Below, one piece after another: positions 1 through 8,459 of a DNA stretch of 64,000 nucleotides. The stretch is taken from the NCBI GenBank assembly GCA_040387375.1, contig JAZKDW010000006.1:6200-70199 (forward strand), given 5' to 3'. Numbering within the stretch: the stretch's first letter is position 1; each line of letters begins with the position of its first letter. The notes under the pieces are model-generated. The model did no database searches and was not told where the DNA came from. It saw only the letters and a list, made by a program, of their open reading frames with translations. Source of the stretch: JAZKDW01 sp040387375 (GTDB taxonomy: Bacteria; Pseudomonadota; Gammaproteobacteria; Burkholderiales; Burkholderiaceae_D). Made by a program: the position numbers and the translations under genes.

Positions 1-1488
1 CGAGTCGCCATCGGCAATATCCATGTCGGCGCGGCTCAGCAAATCATGATCGAGGCCGCGGACCTCGCAAATACGCGAGAAGGCCTGGCCAAGTGTTCCG
101 GTGGCGCCGGTGATGACTAGCCGGCGCGGCAAACCCGTGGTGCGCGCAAATTCGCGGCGGCGCACGGGACGGTAGAGCCGATCGTCACGCTGCCACCATC
201 CTGCCCGGTCCAGCACCGGATGATCGAATGCGCCGGTTGCCGCCAGAGACGCAGTCGCCTTCGCCAATGCAGTGGGCCGCAACCGGTTGCCGCGCACATC
301 GAATACGCCGCTTTCATACAGGTCATTGTGTTTCACCAGCAAGCTGTTCCAGTCGACGGCGCCGAGCATCGACCATACCGTCACCGCGCGTATGTCGGCG
401 CCGGCAGCGCGCAGCTTTTCAGCCGCGCCCCATACTTCCATCAGCCAGCGCAATTGTTCGTCGCGGGTACAACCATGATGCGCCTCGGTGACGACGATCG
501 GCAGCCGATAACGCTCCCACGCTTCAGATAGCCGCGGCAGCGGGCCGATTTCGCCGGACGGCAGTTCGATACGCACCGCTTCCACATCGGCATAACGGTG
601 GCGGCGGTTTCCGCAGTGATGAAGTTGCGGATAATGTTGCAGCCGATGATCAAGAAAACGCTCGCTGGTCAGATAATGATTGATGCCCACGATGTCCGGC
701 GGACAAGGATCTTCCCGAAAAAAGCCGAGGGCGCGCGCATCGATGCCTGCCTTCAGAAAGATCGGGTACCAGGGATGCGAGAGGTCAATGCGACCGCATA
801 ACAAATCGAAGCTAAGCCAGCGGCGTTCGTTCTCGTAATCAGCCTGGTACTGCAGCAAGGGGGTGCTGAACACCTTGCCCAGATCTTCTGTCTGCACCAG
901 TTGCGCCGCCGGGGTGACGCGCCGGATCGCGCGCATCGCCAGCACGATCGCACGGCATTGGTTCAGCAGCGCGCGCAAGAATATCCGCACATTCCTTCCA
1001 TGCGGGTACCAGTGACCGTACAGGCCGCTGAAACGCGCGGTCGTGAGTGGCTCGTTGACTGGCGTGAATAGCCGGATCCAGGGATAGCGGGCCGCCACAC
1101 CTTCCGCGTGGCGCGCCAGCAATTCCGGGAAAGCGGGATCTAGCAGGCTGGTATACCGCGGACCGCTGCCGTGGTGGACCAGGCCGGCAATCGGCGCAAT
1201 ACCCAGGTCATGCAACTGTCCGAGACGCTGGTCATGCCAGCGCCAGTCCGCTACGCCGGGATCGTCGGGCGAGATGGTTTCCCAAATTACCGGATAACGC
1301 AGGTTACGAATGCCGAGTGCAGCGATCGCGGCAAGGTCACCGCTGCGCATTGCATGTCCGGTTTCGTTGATCTGGTTGCGAAACACGTCGCCAACCCGGG
1401 CTACTGTACATTCAAGCCCACCCCAGACTTCAATGTGCGACTCTGGCGGCGACCCCGATGAGTGGTTCACGGTGGTGTCTGGATTCAT
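1..1488 (-). CDS. GH1-like glycoside hydrolase fused to RmlD-type reductase, 3' end outside window
   Basis: The reading frame is open from the ATG at 1488 to the left edge (496 codons), so the C-terminus is missing. Residues about 18-400 resemble a family 1 glycosidase: a VNEP motif (E146) suits the acid/base residue and VTEAHHG (E335) suits the nucleophile. From about residue 455 a Rossmann start appears (LVITGATGTLGQ), as in dTDP-4-dehydrorhamnose reductases. The product is therefore a two-domain fusion, probably acting on sugars or sugar nucleotides; the substrate is unknown. No clear Shine-Dalgarno precedes the ATG. The gene is divergent from arfB. Domain calls come from motif reading and are fairly secure; the combined function is inference. 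Confidence 0.8.
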   Translation of the reverse strand, partial: MNPDTTVNHSSGSPPESHIEVWGGLECTVARVGDVFRNQINETGHAMRSGDLAAIAALGIRNLRYPVIWETISPDDPGVADWRWHDQRLGQLHDLGIAPIAGLVHHGSGPRYTSLLDPAFPELLARHAEGVAARYPWIRLFTPVNEPLTTARFSGLYGHWYPHGRNVRIFLRALLNQCRAIVLAMRAIRRVTPAAQLVQTEDLGKVFSTPLLQYQADYENERRWLSFDLLCGRIDLSHPWYPIFLKAGIDARALGFFREDPCPPDIVGINHYLTSERFLDHRLQHYPQLHHCGNRRHRYADVEAVRIELPSGEIGPLPRLSEAWERYRLPIVVTEAHHGCTRDEQLRWLMEVWGAAEKLRAAGADIRAVTVWSMLGAVDWNSLLVKHNDLYESGVFDVRGNRLRPTALAKATASLAATGAFDHPVLDRAGWWQRDDRLYRPVRRREFARTTGLPRRLVITGATGTLGQAFSRICEVRGLDHDLLSRADMDIADGDS

Positions 1489-1672
1489 GGAGAGGGAGTC
1501 GGAGTGAAGAACCGTGTTGATCACGCAATAAATGTTCCTGCATGCCGGTCGGCATCACAGGCATGCGCATCAAGTGAGTTTCCATAGTCCGCCCCGTGCT
1601 GCGATAATCGGACTGTATGCCGGACTTCCGGCAAAAAATCAGGCCATCCCGTCCAACAAACCGCATCCACCA

Positions 1673-2080
1673 ATGAAGAACCAGGAAATCACGATTCCCG
1701 ATAACGAGTTTGAATTAACCGCAATCCGTGCGCAAGGTCCCGGTGGCCAGAACGTGAACAAGGTTGCGACGGCGATTCATCTGCGTTTTGACATCAATGC
1801 GTCATCGTTACCGGATATCTACAAGCAGCGGCTTTTGTTATTGAACGATCAGCGGATTACCAAGGATGGGGTGGTCATTATCAAGGCGCAGCAGGGTCGC
1901 AGCCAGGAAAAAAGCCGGGAAGAGGCAGTAGCGAGGTTGCATGCCCTGGTCGCGAGCGTGGCGGTCACGCCTAAAAAACGCAGGCCGACAAAACCCACCC
2001 GGGGCTCGCAACTGAAACGGCTTGATAGCAAGAGTACACGTGGGAAAGTGAAGGCGATGCGGGGAAAGGTAAACGATTGA
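1673..2080 (+). CDS. arfB: Alternative ribosome-rescue factor ArfB (peptidyl-tRNA hydrolase)
   Basis: This 135-residue protein has the release-factor GGQ motif at residues 24-26 (GPGGQNVNK), followed by the compact catalytic domain. The C-terminal tail is lysine/arginine rich, as in YaeJ/ArfB, where it enters the empty mRNA channel of stalled ribosomes. The family hydrolyses peptidyl-tRNA on non-stop ribosomes. An in-frame start upstream at 1532 would add 47 residues unlike the family, so the ATG at 1673 is preferred. The gene stands alone between the divergent fusion enzyme and a convergent small gene. Length and motif fit the family well. Confidence 0.93.
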   Translation: MKNQEITIPDNEFELTAIRAQGPGGQNVNKVATAIHLRFDINASSLPDIYKQRLLLLNDQRITKDGVVIIKAQQGRSQEKSREEAVARLHALVASVAVTPKKRRPTKPTRGSQLKRLDSKSTRGKVKAMRGKVND

Positions 2081-2127
2081 AAATCAGCGTGTGGGCAGCA
2101 GGCTACGATGCCGCACACGTCTGAAAA

Positions 2128-2427
2128 TTAACGCCTCGGCACATAAATATCCTGCCCCGCCTCATTGATCTGACGACGCAAGGCACGCCGCTCATCAGGT
2201 GAAAGCCGGCCTGACCTTCTGCCGCCATCCTGCGCAGAATTCTGCGAATTGTCGCCCTGGTAGCTTTCCCGCGACCGTTCCTGTTGACGCGGCTCATTGT
2301 TGCGCTGCTGGCGAGAGTCATTGCCATTATCACGGTAATAACGATCCTGCCCACGATCGGCAAATGCACTCGTTGCACTCAAGATCAGCAGGAGAGCTAT
2401 ACTAAATTTTTTCAAAAACAGTTTCAT
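2128..2427 (-). CDS. Small secreted protein with charged C-terminus
   Basis: From the ATG at 2427 (purine-rich AGGAAAG upstream) the 99-residue product starts with a basic, hydrophobic signal peptide (MKLFLKKFSIALLLIL, then SAFA as a likely cleavage site). The middle is low complexity, rich in Gln, Asn, Arg and Ser. It ends in a conserved-looking block, LSPDERRALRRQINEAGQDI. A longer frame from 2499 lacks a signal peptide at its start and is less likely. The gene is divergent from ompR, so envelope-stress regulation is possible but not shown. Function unknown. Confidence 0.7.
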   Translation of the reverse strand: MKLFLKKFSIALLLILSATSAFADRGQDRYYRDNGNDSRQQRNNEPRQQERSRESYQGDNSQNSAQDGGRRSGRLSPDERRALRRQINEAGQDIYVPRR

Positions 2428-2593
2428 ATCTTTTTTCTTTCCTGAGCCCCGATGCGATTCCCCGTACCAATGCCTAAAAGTGTAAGCGCCTTTCCGCAAA
2501 GGGGTTACCGGTATAAGGTAAAGTTTGTAACACTTTGTAATGTCTTCCGCAATAAGACTGCAGTGCGGTTCCTTCTAACGTTACCATAGCGCC

Positions 2594-3361
2594 ATGAATA
2601 CGACGAATCCAGCTGGCAATACAGGGGCCCCACCCGACAATACGCACCAGGCGAAGATTCTGGTGGTCGACGACGATATTCGTTTGCGCGATCTGCTGCG
2701 CCGCTACCTGGCCGAGCAGGGTTTTAATGTCGTGACCGCGGAAAGCGCACAGGCAATGAACAAGCTGTGGTTGCGCGAACGTTACGATCTGCTGGTGCTG
2801 GACCTGATGCTGCCCGGAGAAGACGGGCTGTCGATCTGCCGCCGCTTGCGCGGCGCCGGTGACCAGACACCCATTATCATGCTGACCGCAAAAGGAGAAG
2901 ATGTCGATCGTATCGTCGGCCTGGAAATGGGCGCGGATGATTATCTTGCCAAACCCTTCAATCCGCGCGAGCTGGTGGCCCGTATCAGCGCAGTGCTGCG
3001 CCGCATAGGCCCTGAAGAAGCGCCCGGCGCGCCATCGGAAACGCCGCAACTGTTTTCCTTTGGAGAATTCGTGCTCGATCTCGGCACCCGTACCCTCAAG
3101 AAAAATGGCGAGACCGTGCCGCTGACGACTGGCGAATTTTCAGTGCTCAAGGTATTTGCCCGTCATGCGCGCCATCCGCTGTCGCGCGAAAAACTGATGG
3201 AACTTGCCCGCGGCCGGGAATACGAGGTATTCGACCGCAGCCTCGATGTGCAGATTTCACGCCTGCGCAAACTGATCGAACCGGATCCCTCCAGCCCGCT
3301 CTACATTCAAACCGTATGGGGCCTGGGTTATGTATTCATCCCGGAAGGCCAGCCGCGTTAA
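2594..3361 (+). CDS. ompR: OmpR-family response regulator
   Basis: The 255-residue protein has a receiver domain at about 20-135, with acidic residues D26/D27, phosphoacceptor D70 (LVLDLMLPG) and K120 (LAKPF). A winged-helix DNA-binding domain covers about 150-250 (DVQISRLRKLIE, then VWGLGYVF). It is the classical OmpR layout. It lies 28 bp before the sensor kinase gene on the same strand, so the two form an osmoregulation-type two-component operon. A 20-residue Asn/Thr/Pro-rich N-terminal extension precedes the receiver. The target genes are not evident here, though the divergent secreted-protein gene is a candidate. Confidence 0.95.
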   Translation: MNTTNPAGNTGAPPDNTHQAKILVVDDDIRLRDLLRRYLAEQGFNVVTAESAQAMNKLWLRERYDLLVLDLMLPGEDGLSICRRLRGAGDQTPIIMLTAKGEDVDRIVGLEMGADDYLAKPFNPRELVARISAVLRRIGPEEAPGAPSETPQLFSFGEFVLDLGTRTLKKNGETVPLTTGEFSVLKVFARHARHPLSREKLMELARGREYEVFDRSLDVQISRLRKLIEPDPSSPLYIQTVWGLGYVFIPEGQPR

Positions 3362-3389
3362 TTCGCGCTTGCACACGCCCCTGCACCGG

Positions 3390-4775
3390 ATGCCTGTCGC
3401 CTCCCCCCGATTTGCGTGGCTGAAAAGCGGCCTGTTCTGGCGCACGTTCTTTCTGCTTGCTTTCCTGATCGCCGCCAGCATGGCTGCATGGGTTGCCAGC
3501 TTCAGGATGGTCGAGCGCGCGCCACGCGCCAACCAGATCGCCGCGCAGGTCGTGTCCATGGTCACCATTACACGCGCCGCCCTGACCCATTCGGCGCCGG
3601 ATCTGCGGCGTGAACTGCTGTTCGACCTTGCCAGCAACGAAGGCATCCGCATCTATTCGCGCGAAGACACCGACATCACCAAACCGCCGCCTGACACCAC
3701 CCTGATGCCGGCGATCGAGAGCAGTGTCAGGGAAAAGCTGGGCGAAGCGACGACCTTTGCCGGCAGCGTCAACGGCCTGTCCGGCTTCTGGGTCAGTTTT
3801 CAGATCGAAGAGGATGAATACTGGCTGATGCTGGAACGCGAACGGGTGGTGCGCACCTCCGGCATCCAGTGGCTGGGCTGGGCTACCATCACCATGCTGC
3901 TGTCACTTGTGGGCGCGGTGTTCATTTCACGCCTGATCAATCAACCGCTGGCCCGCCTGACCGCTGCCACCCGCGCCATCGCCAGAGGCCTGCAGCCAAA
4001 CCCGCTGCCGGAGAAAGGCCCGACCGAGATCATGGAAGCCAACCGCAGCTTCAATCAAATGGTCCGCGACCTGAATCAGGTTGAATCGGATCGTGCCGTC
4101 ATCCTGGCCGGCATCTCCCACGACTTGCGCACGCCGATCACACGCATGCTGCTGGAAGTGGAGATGGCCCATCTGCCCGACGATGCCAGGACAGGCATGC
4201 AGTCGGACCTGGCGCAAATGGATGCCATCATCGGACAATTTCTTGATTACGCAAAACCGTCCGATAACGCGCGCCTGACACCGGTTGACCTCAGCGCGCT
4301 GCTCAACGCCGCCGCCCGCGAAGCGACCCGCTTGCCGGATGTGCGCATGACAACCGCCATTACGCCCGGGATCGACGTATTGGCGAACGAAACCGACTTC
4401 AGGCGCATGATCAACAACCTCATCGAAAATGCGCGCCGCTATGGCAAGACGCCGGCCACCGACGCGGCCGACATCGGCATCAGCTGCCACCTGGATGGCG
4501 ACAAGGCAGTCATCGAAGTTGGCGACCATGGCAGGGGTGTGCCGGACGGCGAGATGGAACAGTTGCTGCGCCCGTTTACCCGGCTCGATATCGCGCGCGG
4601 GCAAGCCAATGGCGCAGGACTGGGCCTGGCCATTGTCGATCGTGTGGTGAAGCGGCACGGCGCGACACTCAAGCTTTCCAACCGCAACGGTGGGGGACTG
4701 GTGGTGCAGATCGTGGTGGCCACTGCCAGACCCGGCGCGCCAGGGGACTTTCGGTCCGGCGATAGTTACCAGTAG
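3390..4775 (+). CDS. envZ: EnvZ-like membrane sensor histidine kinase
   Basis: A sensor kinase of 461 residues from the ATG at 3390. It has two transmembrane segments (about 17-35 and 160-180) around a periplasmic sensor region, then a HAMP domain, a dimerisation domain with the phospho-His at about 244 (GISHDLRTPITRM), and an ATPase domain with N box NLIENARRYG and G box GAGLGLAI. An earlier in-frame ATG at 3330 would overlap ompR; the later start leaves a 28-bp gap and a plausible N-terminus. It should phosphorylate the upstream OmpR. Confidence 0.94.
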   Translation: MPVASPRFAWLKSGLFWRTFFLLAFLIAASMAAWVASFRMVERAPRANQIAAQVVSMVTITRAALTHSAPDLRRELLFDLASNEGIRIYSREDTDITKPPPDTTLMPAIESSVREKLGEATTFAGSVNGLSGFWVSFQIEEDEYWLMLERERVVRTSGIQWLGWATITMLLSLVGAVFISRLINQPLARLTAATRAIARGLQPNPLPEKGPTEIMEANRSFNQMVRDLNQVESDRAVILAGISHDLRTPITRMLLEVEMAHLPDDARTGMQSDLAQMDAIIGQFLDYAKPSDNARLTPVDLSALLNAAAREATRLPDVRMTTAITPGIDVLANETDFRRMINNLIENARRYGKTPATDAADIGISCHLDGDKAVIEVGDHGRGVPDGEMEQLLRPFTRLDIARGQANGAGLGLAIVDRVVKRHGATLKLSNRNGGGLVVQIVVATARPGAPGDFRSGDSYQ

Positions 4776-4795
4776 CGTCCGGCAGTTACCGCCAA

Positions 4796-5029
4796 TCAAC
4801 CGTTATTTTTAACCCACTCGACGGCCCACTTGCGCGCTTGTTCAATTGCCGCGGCCTTACTGACGAATGGGATTTCGGGTGCAAACACCATGGTGCTTGC
4901 AACGTGCCTGTCGCTATAACGCGTGACTACCGCACTAGCGTGGAAGCCCCCGCCTTCGAGGGGCTTGGCTTCACAATCGAGAAGATAGCCCTGATTGGCA
5001 AATATCTTTTGGAATTTTTTCATTTCCAT
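4796..5029 (-). CDS. Small conserved-looking hypothetical protein
   Basis: This 77-residue protein reads as a single alpha/beta domain: a hydrophobic strand with GYLLDCEAKPL, a GGG turn and a second strand (FHASAVVTRY), ending in a helix (AAAIEQARKWAVEWV). That layout recalls small cytosolic proteins of unknown function common in Burkholderiales. A second ATG two codons downstream is an alternative start. It is convergent with envZ, with only 20 bp between them. No function can be assigned. Confidence 0.65.
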   Translation of the reverse strand: MEMKKFQKIFANQGYLLDCEAKPLEGGGFHASAVVTRYSDRHVASTMVFAPEIPFVSKAAAIEQARKWAVEWVKNNG

Positions 5030-5472
5030 AGGTTCGGCAATTTGATGGGGTCTTTCAAAATGCGCAAAAATCCGCTGACACTATCTGGGTGCCTCGTCGA
5101 AATTTCCGTGCCGCTTGCATTCAAAGCTGCACTGTAGCAGCTTCCGGAAAAGTATTATCGTTCCATATCGATAAGCGCCTTGATTGACCGTAATTCTCCC
5201 CTGCTCCGTCAGGCGTTTTCCTTGACTGCGGCGTTCCCCCGATCCATTGCTCAAAGGAAGCCTACCTCCTCTCCCTTCAGCTGTGAGGTTCGATCAAAGT
5301 AAGCGCGCATCTCACTTTTTTTACCCCCGTCTGAAAATTGTTTTCCGTCAAATGATTTCACAGAGGAACTTTGAATCCTTTTGACTTGTCTGTAAAAAAC
5401 CCCACGCAGAATGGGTGTACAGCATTGCCTGCATAACAGACCTGCGGCCTCCTCAACTTTCAACAAGACCTC
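5030..5472. other. Gene-free stretch of 443 bp
   Basis: I see no convincing gene here. The last 36 bases (5437-5472), in frame with the following CAP-domain gene, encode TCGLLNFQQDL, which looks like the start of a mature CAP domain although it follows a TAA at 5434-5436. Confidence 0.6.
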
Positions 5473-5874
5473 ATGAACCGGATTAACGCGGCGCGCGCCA
5501 ACAACCGCATGTGCGGCGCCACCTTTTACAAGGCTGTGCCGGCGCTTGCATGGAATACCAAATTGTTTAACGCTGCTGCCGGTCATTCCCATGACATGGC
5601 AACGAAAAATTATTTTTCACATACCAGCAAGCACGGCCGCACTTTCTCGCAGCGTATTACAAACGCCGGTTATGCATGGCGCTCTGCCGGGGAGAACATT
5701 GCCGCCGGCTATACGACAACTGAAAAAGTAATGGAGGGATGGCTGAAAAGTGCCGGGCATTGCGCCAACATCATGAGTGCGAATTTTACGGAAATCGGCA
5801 TGTCATGCGTGAAGACCACAACATCGGCTTATAAATATTATTGGACCATGGACCTGGCTCGGCCGCGTATATAA
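5473..5874 (+). CDS. CAP/SCP-domain protein, possibly lacking its 5' end
   Basis: The product (133 residues from this ATG) matches bacterial CAP domains: INAARANN near the start, an AAAGHSHDMA helix, NYFSHTSKHGRTFSQRI, then SAGENIAAGY and a GW(L)xSxGHC(A)NIM block, with a final Tyr-Tyr-Trp strand. Such proteins are normally exported, but no signal peptide is present. The codons just upstream (5437-5472) still look CAP-like yet are cut off by a stop at 5434. Either the gene lost its signal-peptide region to a frameshift, or a short cytosolic form is made. The domain is clear; integrity is uncertain. Confidence 0.75.
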   Translation: MNRINAARANNRMCGATFYKAVPALAWNTKLFNAAAGHSHDMATKNYFSHTSKHGRTFSQRITNAGYAWRSAGENIAAGYTTTEKVMEGWLKSAGHCANIMSANFTEIGMSCVKTTTSAYKYYWTMDLARPRI

Positions 5875-6199
5875 CGCATTTTCCCTTGCCTGCATGAGAC
5901 TTTTCATCGGTCTTTGTTAATCGTCTTCATCATCATTCAGCAGGTCAATTCTGCTGAATGAACATTTTCCGAACGATTTTTGCGTCCGCGCAAACTACCC
6001 AAAAAATATCACCTTGCCTCGATTGAGAGCATACCGGCAGCCTTGTAATTGAAATCACTCGCGACTACTTTATAGTTGATGCCGAACGATGATGACGCAG
6101 CATGAGTGACGATTCCATTCATGCGCCATCATGGCAAGACAAGGCCGGTATCCGTTTTGACAATCATGGTTAGAGATCTGCATCAGATTGGAATGTGCA
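5875..6199. other. Gene-free stretch with a 9-bp dyad
   Basis: No gene is seen in these 325 bp. At 5935-5959 there is an inverted repeat (ATTCAGCAG, 7-nt loop, CTGCTGAAT). It lies 61 bp after the CAP gene and lacks a T-run, so it could be a weak terminator or an operator. Confidence 0.5.
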
Positions 6200-6472
6200 A
6201 TGAGCGACAGAAAAATGTATGCGGTCTTGCTGACCGATGGCGCGGCCGAAGAACTGGGTGAATCCTTCAGCGTTTTCCTCAGAAACAATGGAGACGATAT
6301 GTATATCCGCGCGAAGCTGATGGAAGCGGAAGGAAACTATCTTCATCTCACCGTAGACCAGCAAATTTTGCCAGGAAATCCAGTCGAGGTCACGCTTCAA
6401 ATTCCCCATGAGTTTATCAAGGCATCGGTCTGCGCAACTGAACCGGAAATCAATGAACTGGGGTATCCGTAA
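6200..6472 (+). CDS. Small hypothetical protein
   Basis: A 90-residue protein from the ATG at 6200; an ATG four codons earlier (6188) is possible, but the TTGGAATG stretch suits 6200 better. It has alternating hydrophobic strands (MYAVLLTDG, SFSVFLRNNGDDMYIRAKLM, YLHLTVDQQILPGNPVEVTLQIP), suggesting a small beta barrel somewhat like PilZ-type folds. The RxxxR and D/N-x-S-x-x-G residues of PilZ are not evident, so I do not assign it. It stands alone between two gene-free stretches. Confidence 0.55.
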   Translation: MSDRKMYAVLLTDGAAEELGESFSVFLRNNGDDMYIRAKLMEAEGNYLHLTVDQQILPGNPVEVTLQIPHEFIKASVCATEPEINELGYP

Positions 6473-6823
6473 TATCCGGTGACAAGCAGGATGTCGCCCG
6501 CATGTTGTTCTCTTCATTCTGTGACGGCATTCGCCGAATAGTTCCATTCAGAAATTCAATGTGTTGTCCGCGTTTAATGCGGTCCTCGCCATCATTTTCC
6601 TCGACGGACTTCAAGTTGAAAACGTGTAAGTAAATCTCTTACATGCGATATGCCGATTGTCCGATACCCTCAGGGCAAGCTCTTCGTCATCATGTGTTCC
6701 ACAGTTCGTTAAATATTTCATTTAATGAAGACGGTGTAAGGCGACATGGTCGTGTGAACATCGTTTCGGTTGTGATGCCGGCTGGTCAGATCTGTTACTC
6801 ATTGAACTAAAAAGGAAACTGAT
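6473..6823. other. Gene-free stretch, probable regulatory region of the KGG gene
   Basis: No coding frame is convincing in these 351 bp. A short dyad (TGTAAG...CTTACA) occurs near 6625-6645. The ATG of the next gene is preceded by a purine-rich AAAAAGGAAAC. No clear promoter was identified. Confidence 0.45.
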
Positions 6824-7210
6824 ATGAACTCGAACCAAAAAGGCAAACAAGGGAATAACCAAGACGAGAATTCAAAGAATTCCGCATCGAGCGGCACTCG
6901 TGGCGGCACACCGGAACAGCATGCGGAAGCCGGTCGCCAAAGCCATAAAAATGACAATAGCAATAGCCAGCAGTCAGGCTCCCAGGGTTCGGGAAGCGGC
7001 AACTCCGGGTCCCGCTCCGGCACGCAGGGCGGCACGCCAGAACAGCATGCTGAAGCTGGCCGTCAAAGTCACAAAAATGACAATAGCAATAACCAGCAAT
7101 CAGGCTCGCAACGTTCTGGAAGCAACGCTGATTCCTCGTCAGGCAACCGTAGCGGTAACCGCGAGCAGGACTCACAAAGCGGAATGAGCAATCAGAAAAA
7201 AGACAAATAA
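6824..7210 (+). CDS. KGG-repeat stress-type protein, low complexity
   Basis: The 128-residue protein is extremely hydrophilic, made of Ser, Gly, Asn, Gln and Lys, and is almost certainly disordered. It carries two copies of the KGG-type motif (GGTPEQHAEAGRQSHKND, residues about 27-44 and 69-86) known from general-stress proteins such as E. coli YciG. The two units are separated by 42 residues (126 bp) and are also alike at DNA level. A strong terminator follows. The role is likely desiccation or general stress tolerance, inferred from family membership only. Confidence 0.85.
   Translation: MNSNQKGKQGNNQDENSKNSASSGTRGGTPEQHAEAGRQSHKNDNSNSQQSGSQGSGSGNSGSRSGTQGGTPEQHAEAGRQSHKNDNSNNQQSGSQRSGSNADSSSGNRSGNREQDSQSGMSNQKKDK
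6893..7123 (+). repeat. In-frame duplication of the KGG unit
   Basis: Two units of about 105 bp (6893-6997 and 7019-7123) encode near-identical peptides (GGTPEQHAEAGRQSHKND plus a Ser/Gln-rich tail). Most differences are at third codon positions, so the duplication is old and the protein sequence has been maintained. Confidence 0.85.
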
Positions 7211-7286
7211 GAAGTAAGGACGTCTGATTTCCGCCGTCGTTTGAACATTGGCGGCGCAGAAGACATCCGGCTGTATTGTCAATTCA

Positions 7287-7325
7287 AAAAGGGCCTGTGC
7301 TTATCGTAAGCACAGGCCCTTTTTG
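7287..7325. terminator. Bidirectional rho-independent terminator
   Basis: A perfect 17-bp stem (7287-7303 with 7307-7323) and a TCG loop. The GC core is flanked by A-run and T-run, so it can stop both the KGG gene and the convergent ClpP-like gene. Confidence 0.95.
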
Positions 7326-7357
7326 TCATGCCCTTTGTTTTTTTGCAGCCGGGGGTT

Positions 7358-7894
7358 CTAAATATTTTTAATCTTGTAGCCTGGCGGCGGCGTGAAGTCG
7401 GCTACTTCATTGACCAACCCGACTTCAAGCGCTTCGGCTGCGGATAAATGCAGATCCGAATTGGCGTGGACAATCCAGTGATCCGGCGTAAGCGTGACAT
7501 GCTTTCTGAGTATGAGCTCCGTGCGCTGGTCGTCCGCTTTCAAGCCATCCAGAATAATTTTCAATTCATCCGGCCGGGCGCCGGAAGGTGGACTTGCGTG
7601 CGATTTATGCACCATGAATCGGGCAGCTTCGCTGGCGATGCGCCGCGACCCCGCAAGAAATAGCGTCACGGCGATTGACACCACGGCACCACCGTTGTAC
7701 ATGACGAACTTGATTGGCACGTTGCTCAAATAATTGTAGAGACAGATACCGTCACTGACAAATCCACCGTTTGAGTGCAGGAAAATATGGGCCGTGGTGA
7801 CGCCGTCGTCAGTCATTTGGGACACGGCATTAAATACGCGGCGCACCATGTCACTATTCACGTCGCCGGATAAGGTGTAATACGCTTCAGTCAT
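7358..7894 (-). CDS. ClpP-like serine protease
   Basis: A 178-residue protein of the ClpP/crotonase-fold protease group. Ser in GGAVVSIAV aligns with the ClpP nucleophile, His in FMVHKSH with the catalytic His, and Asp in NSDLHLSAAEA with the third triad residue. The region SNGGFVSDGICLYNYL matches the oxyanion-side loop. The sequence diverges from true ClpP and there is no clpX or clpA nearby, so it is an orphan paralogue that may act with another partner or alone. An in-frame ATG at 7945 would add 17 residues; AAAGAAAAC before 7894 favours the shorter form. Confidence 0.8.
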   Translation of the reverse strand: MTEAYYTLSGDVNSDMVRRVFNAVSQMTDDGVTTAHIFLHSNGGFVSDGICLYNYLSNVPIKFVMYNGGAVVSIAVTLFLAGSRRIASEAARFMVHKSHASPPSGARPDELKIILDGLKADDQRTELILRKHVTLTPDHWIVHANSDLHLSAAEALEVGLVNEVADFTPPPGYKIKNI

Positions 7895-8022
7895 GTTTTC
7901 TTTAGGCTTAATTATGTTGGTTGAGTTCAATAGCAGGGCTTGCATTATTTTAGCAGCGAGCTTCCACCAAAATAATCAGGCTGCCTTCCTGCACGCTGTA
8001 TTGTTAAATTTTCAGGAAAAAA

Positions 8023-8058
8023 TTTAGCACTGTGTTTTCATACAGTAGTTGTGCTAAA
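8023..8058. promoter_or_regulatory. Dyad in the leader of the 8097 gene
   Basis: TTTAGCAC (8023-8030) is repeated in inverted form as GTGCTAAA (8051-8058), with an inner ACTGT/ACAGT extension. It lies 38 bp before the start codon of the next gene, a suitable place for an operator or leader hairpin. Confidence 0.5.
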
Positions 8059-8096
8059 GTGGTGCCACCTGAACATTTTTGAGATGGAGCAAGTAC

Positions 8097-8318
8097 ATGA
8101 CAACTCTACATTCCAGTGAATCCCGGTTCGGCGTCGAGTACGCCCCAAGTTCCTTCCTTCTGCGACTGGGCCGACGTGAAATTTTTGTCTGCCGCGATTT
8201 TCGCACGCGTTATTACACCGTGAATCCGGTCCTGGATTGCAGCACTGGCATTCAGCGCGGCCATGTTGAACTGGTCCTGTTCCGCAAGTGGCTGGTCATC
8301 CTGTCAAAAGCGCGATAA
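8097..8318 (+). CDS. Small hypothetical protein
   Basis: A 73-residue protein. The ATG at 8097 is set by a GGAG seven bases upstream; a TTG-initiated longer frame from 8079 is less likely. The product is basic and aromatic, with a central FLLRLGRREIFVCRDFRTRYYT segment and a C-terminal hydrophobic strand. No family is recognised. It sits downstream of a strong dyad, which suggests a regulated gene. Confidence 0.6.
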   Translation: MTTLHSSESRFGVEYAPSSFLLRLGRREIFVCRDFRTRYYTVNPVLDCSTGIQRGHVELVLFRKWLVILSKAR

Positions 8319-8459
8319 GAAAAAATCACTTCTGCATTCAGCAAGTTCCATGGCGCGCGTCTTGCGGCCTGGGACTCTAAATTGTAAGCAATGGTAAATT
8401 ACAGCTTCCCTGGGAGACTTGCTCCTATACTAAGTCCAAGTTCCCAGGAGGACACCATT

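Noticed and set aside
3927..4799. 290-codon open frame antisense to envZ
   Set aside because: Shadow of a GC-rich gene; no ribosome site or recognisable domain, and envZ has full kinase motifs.
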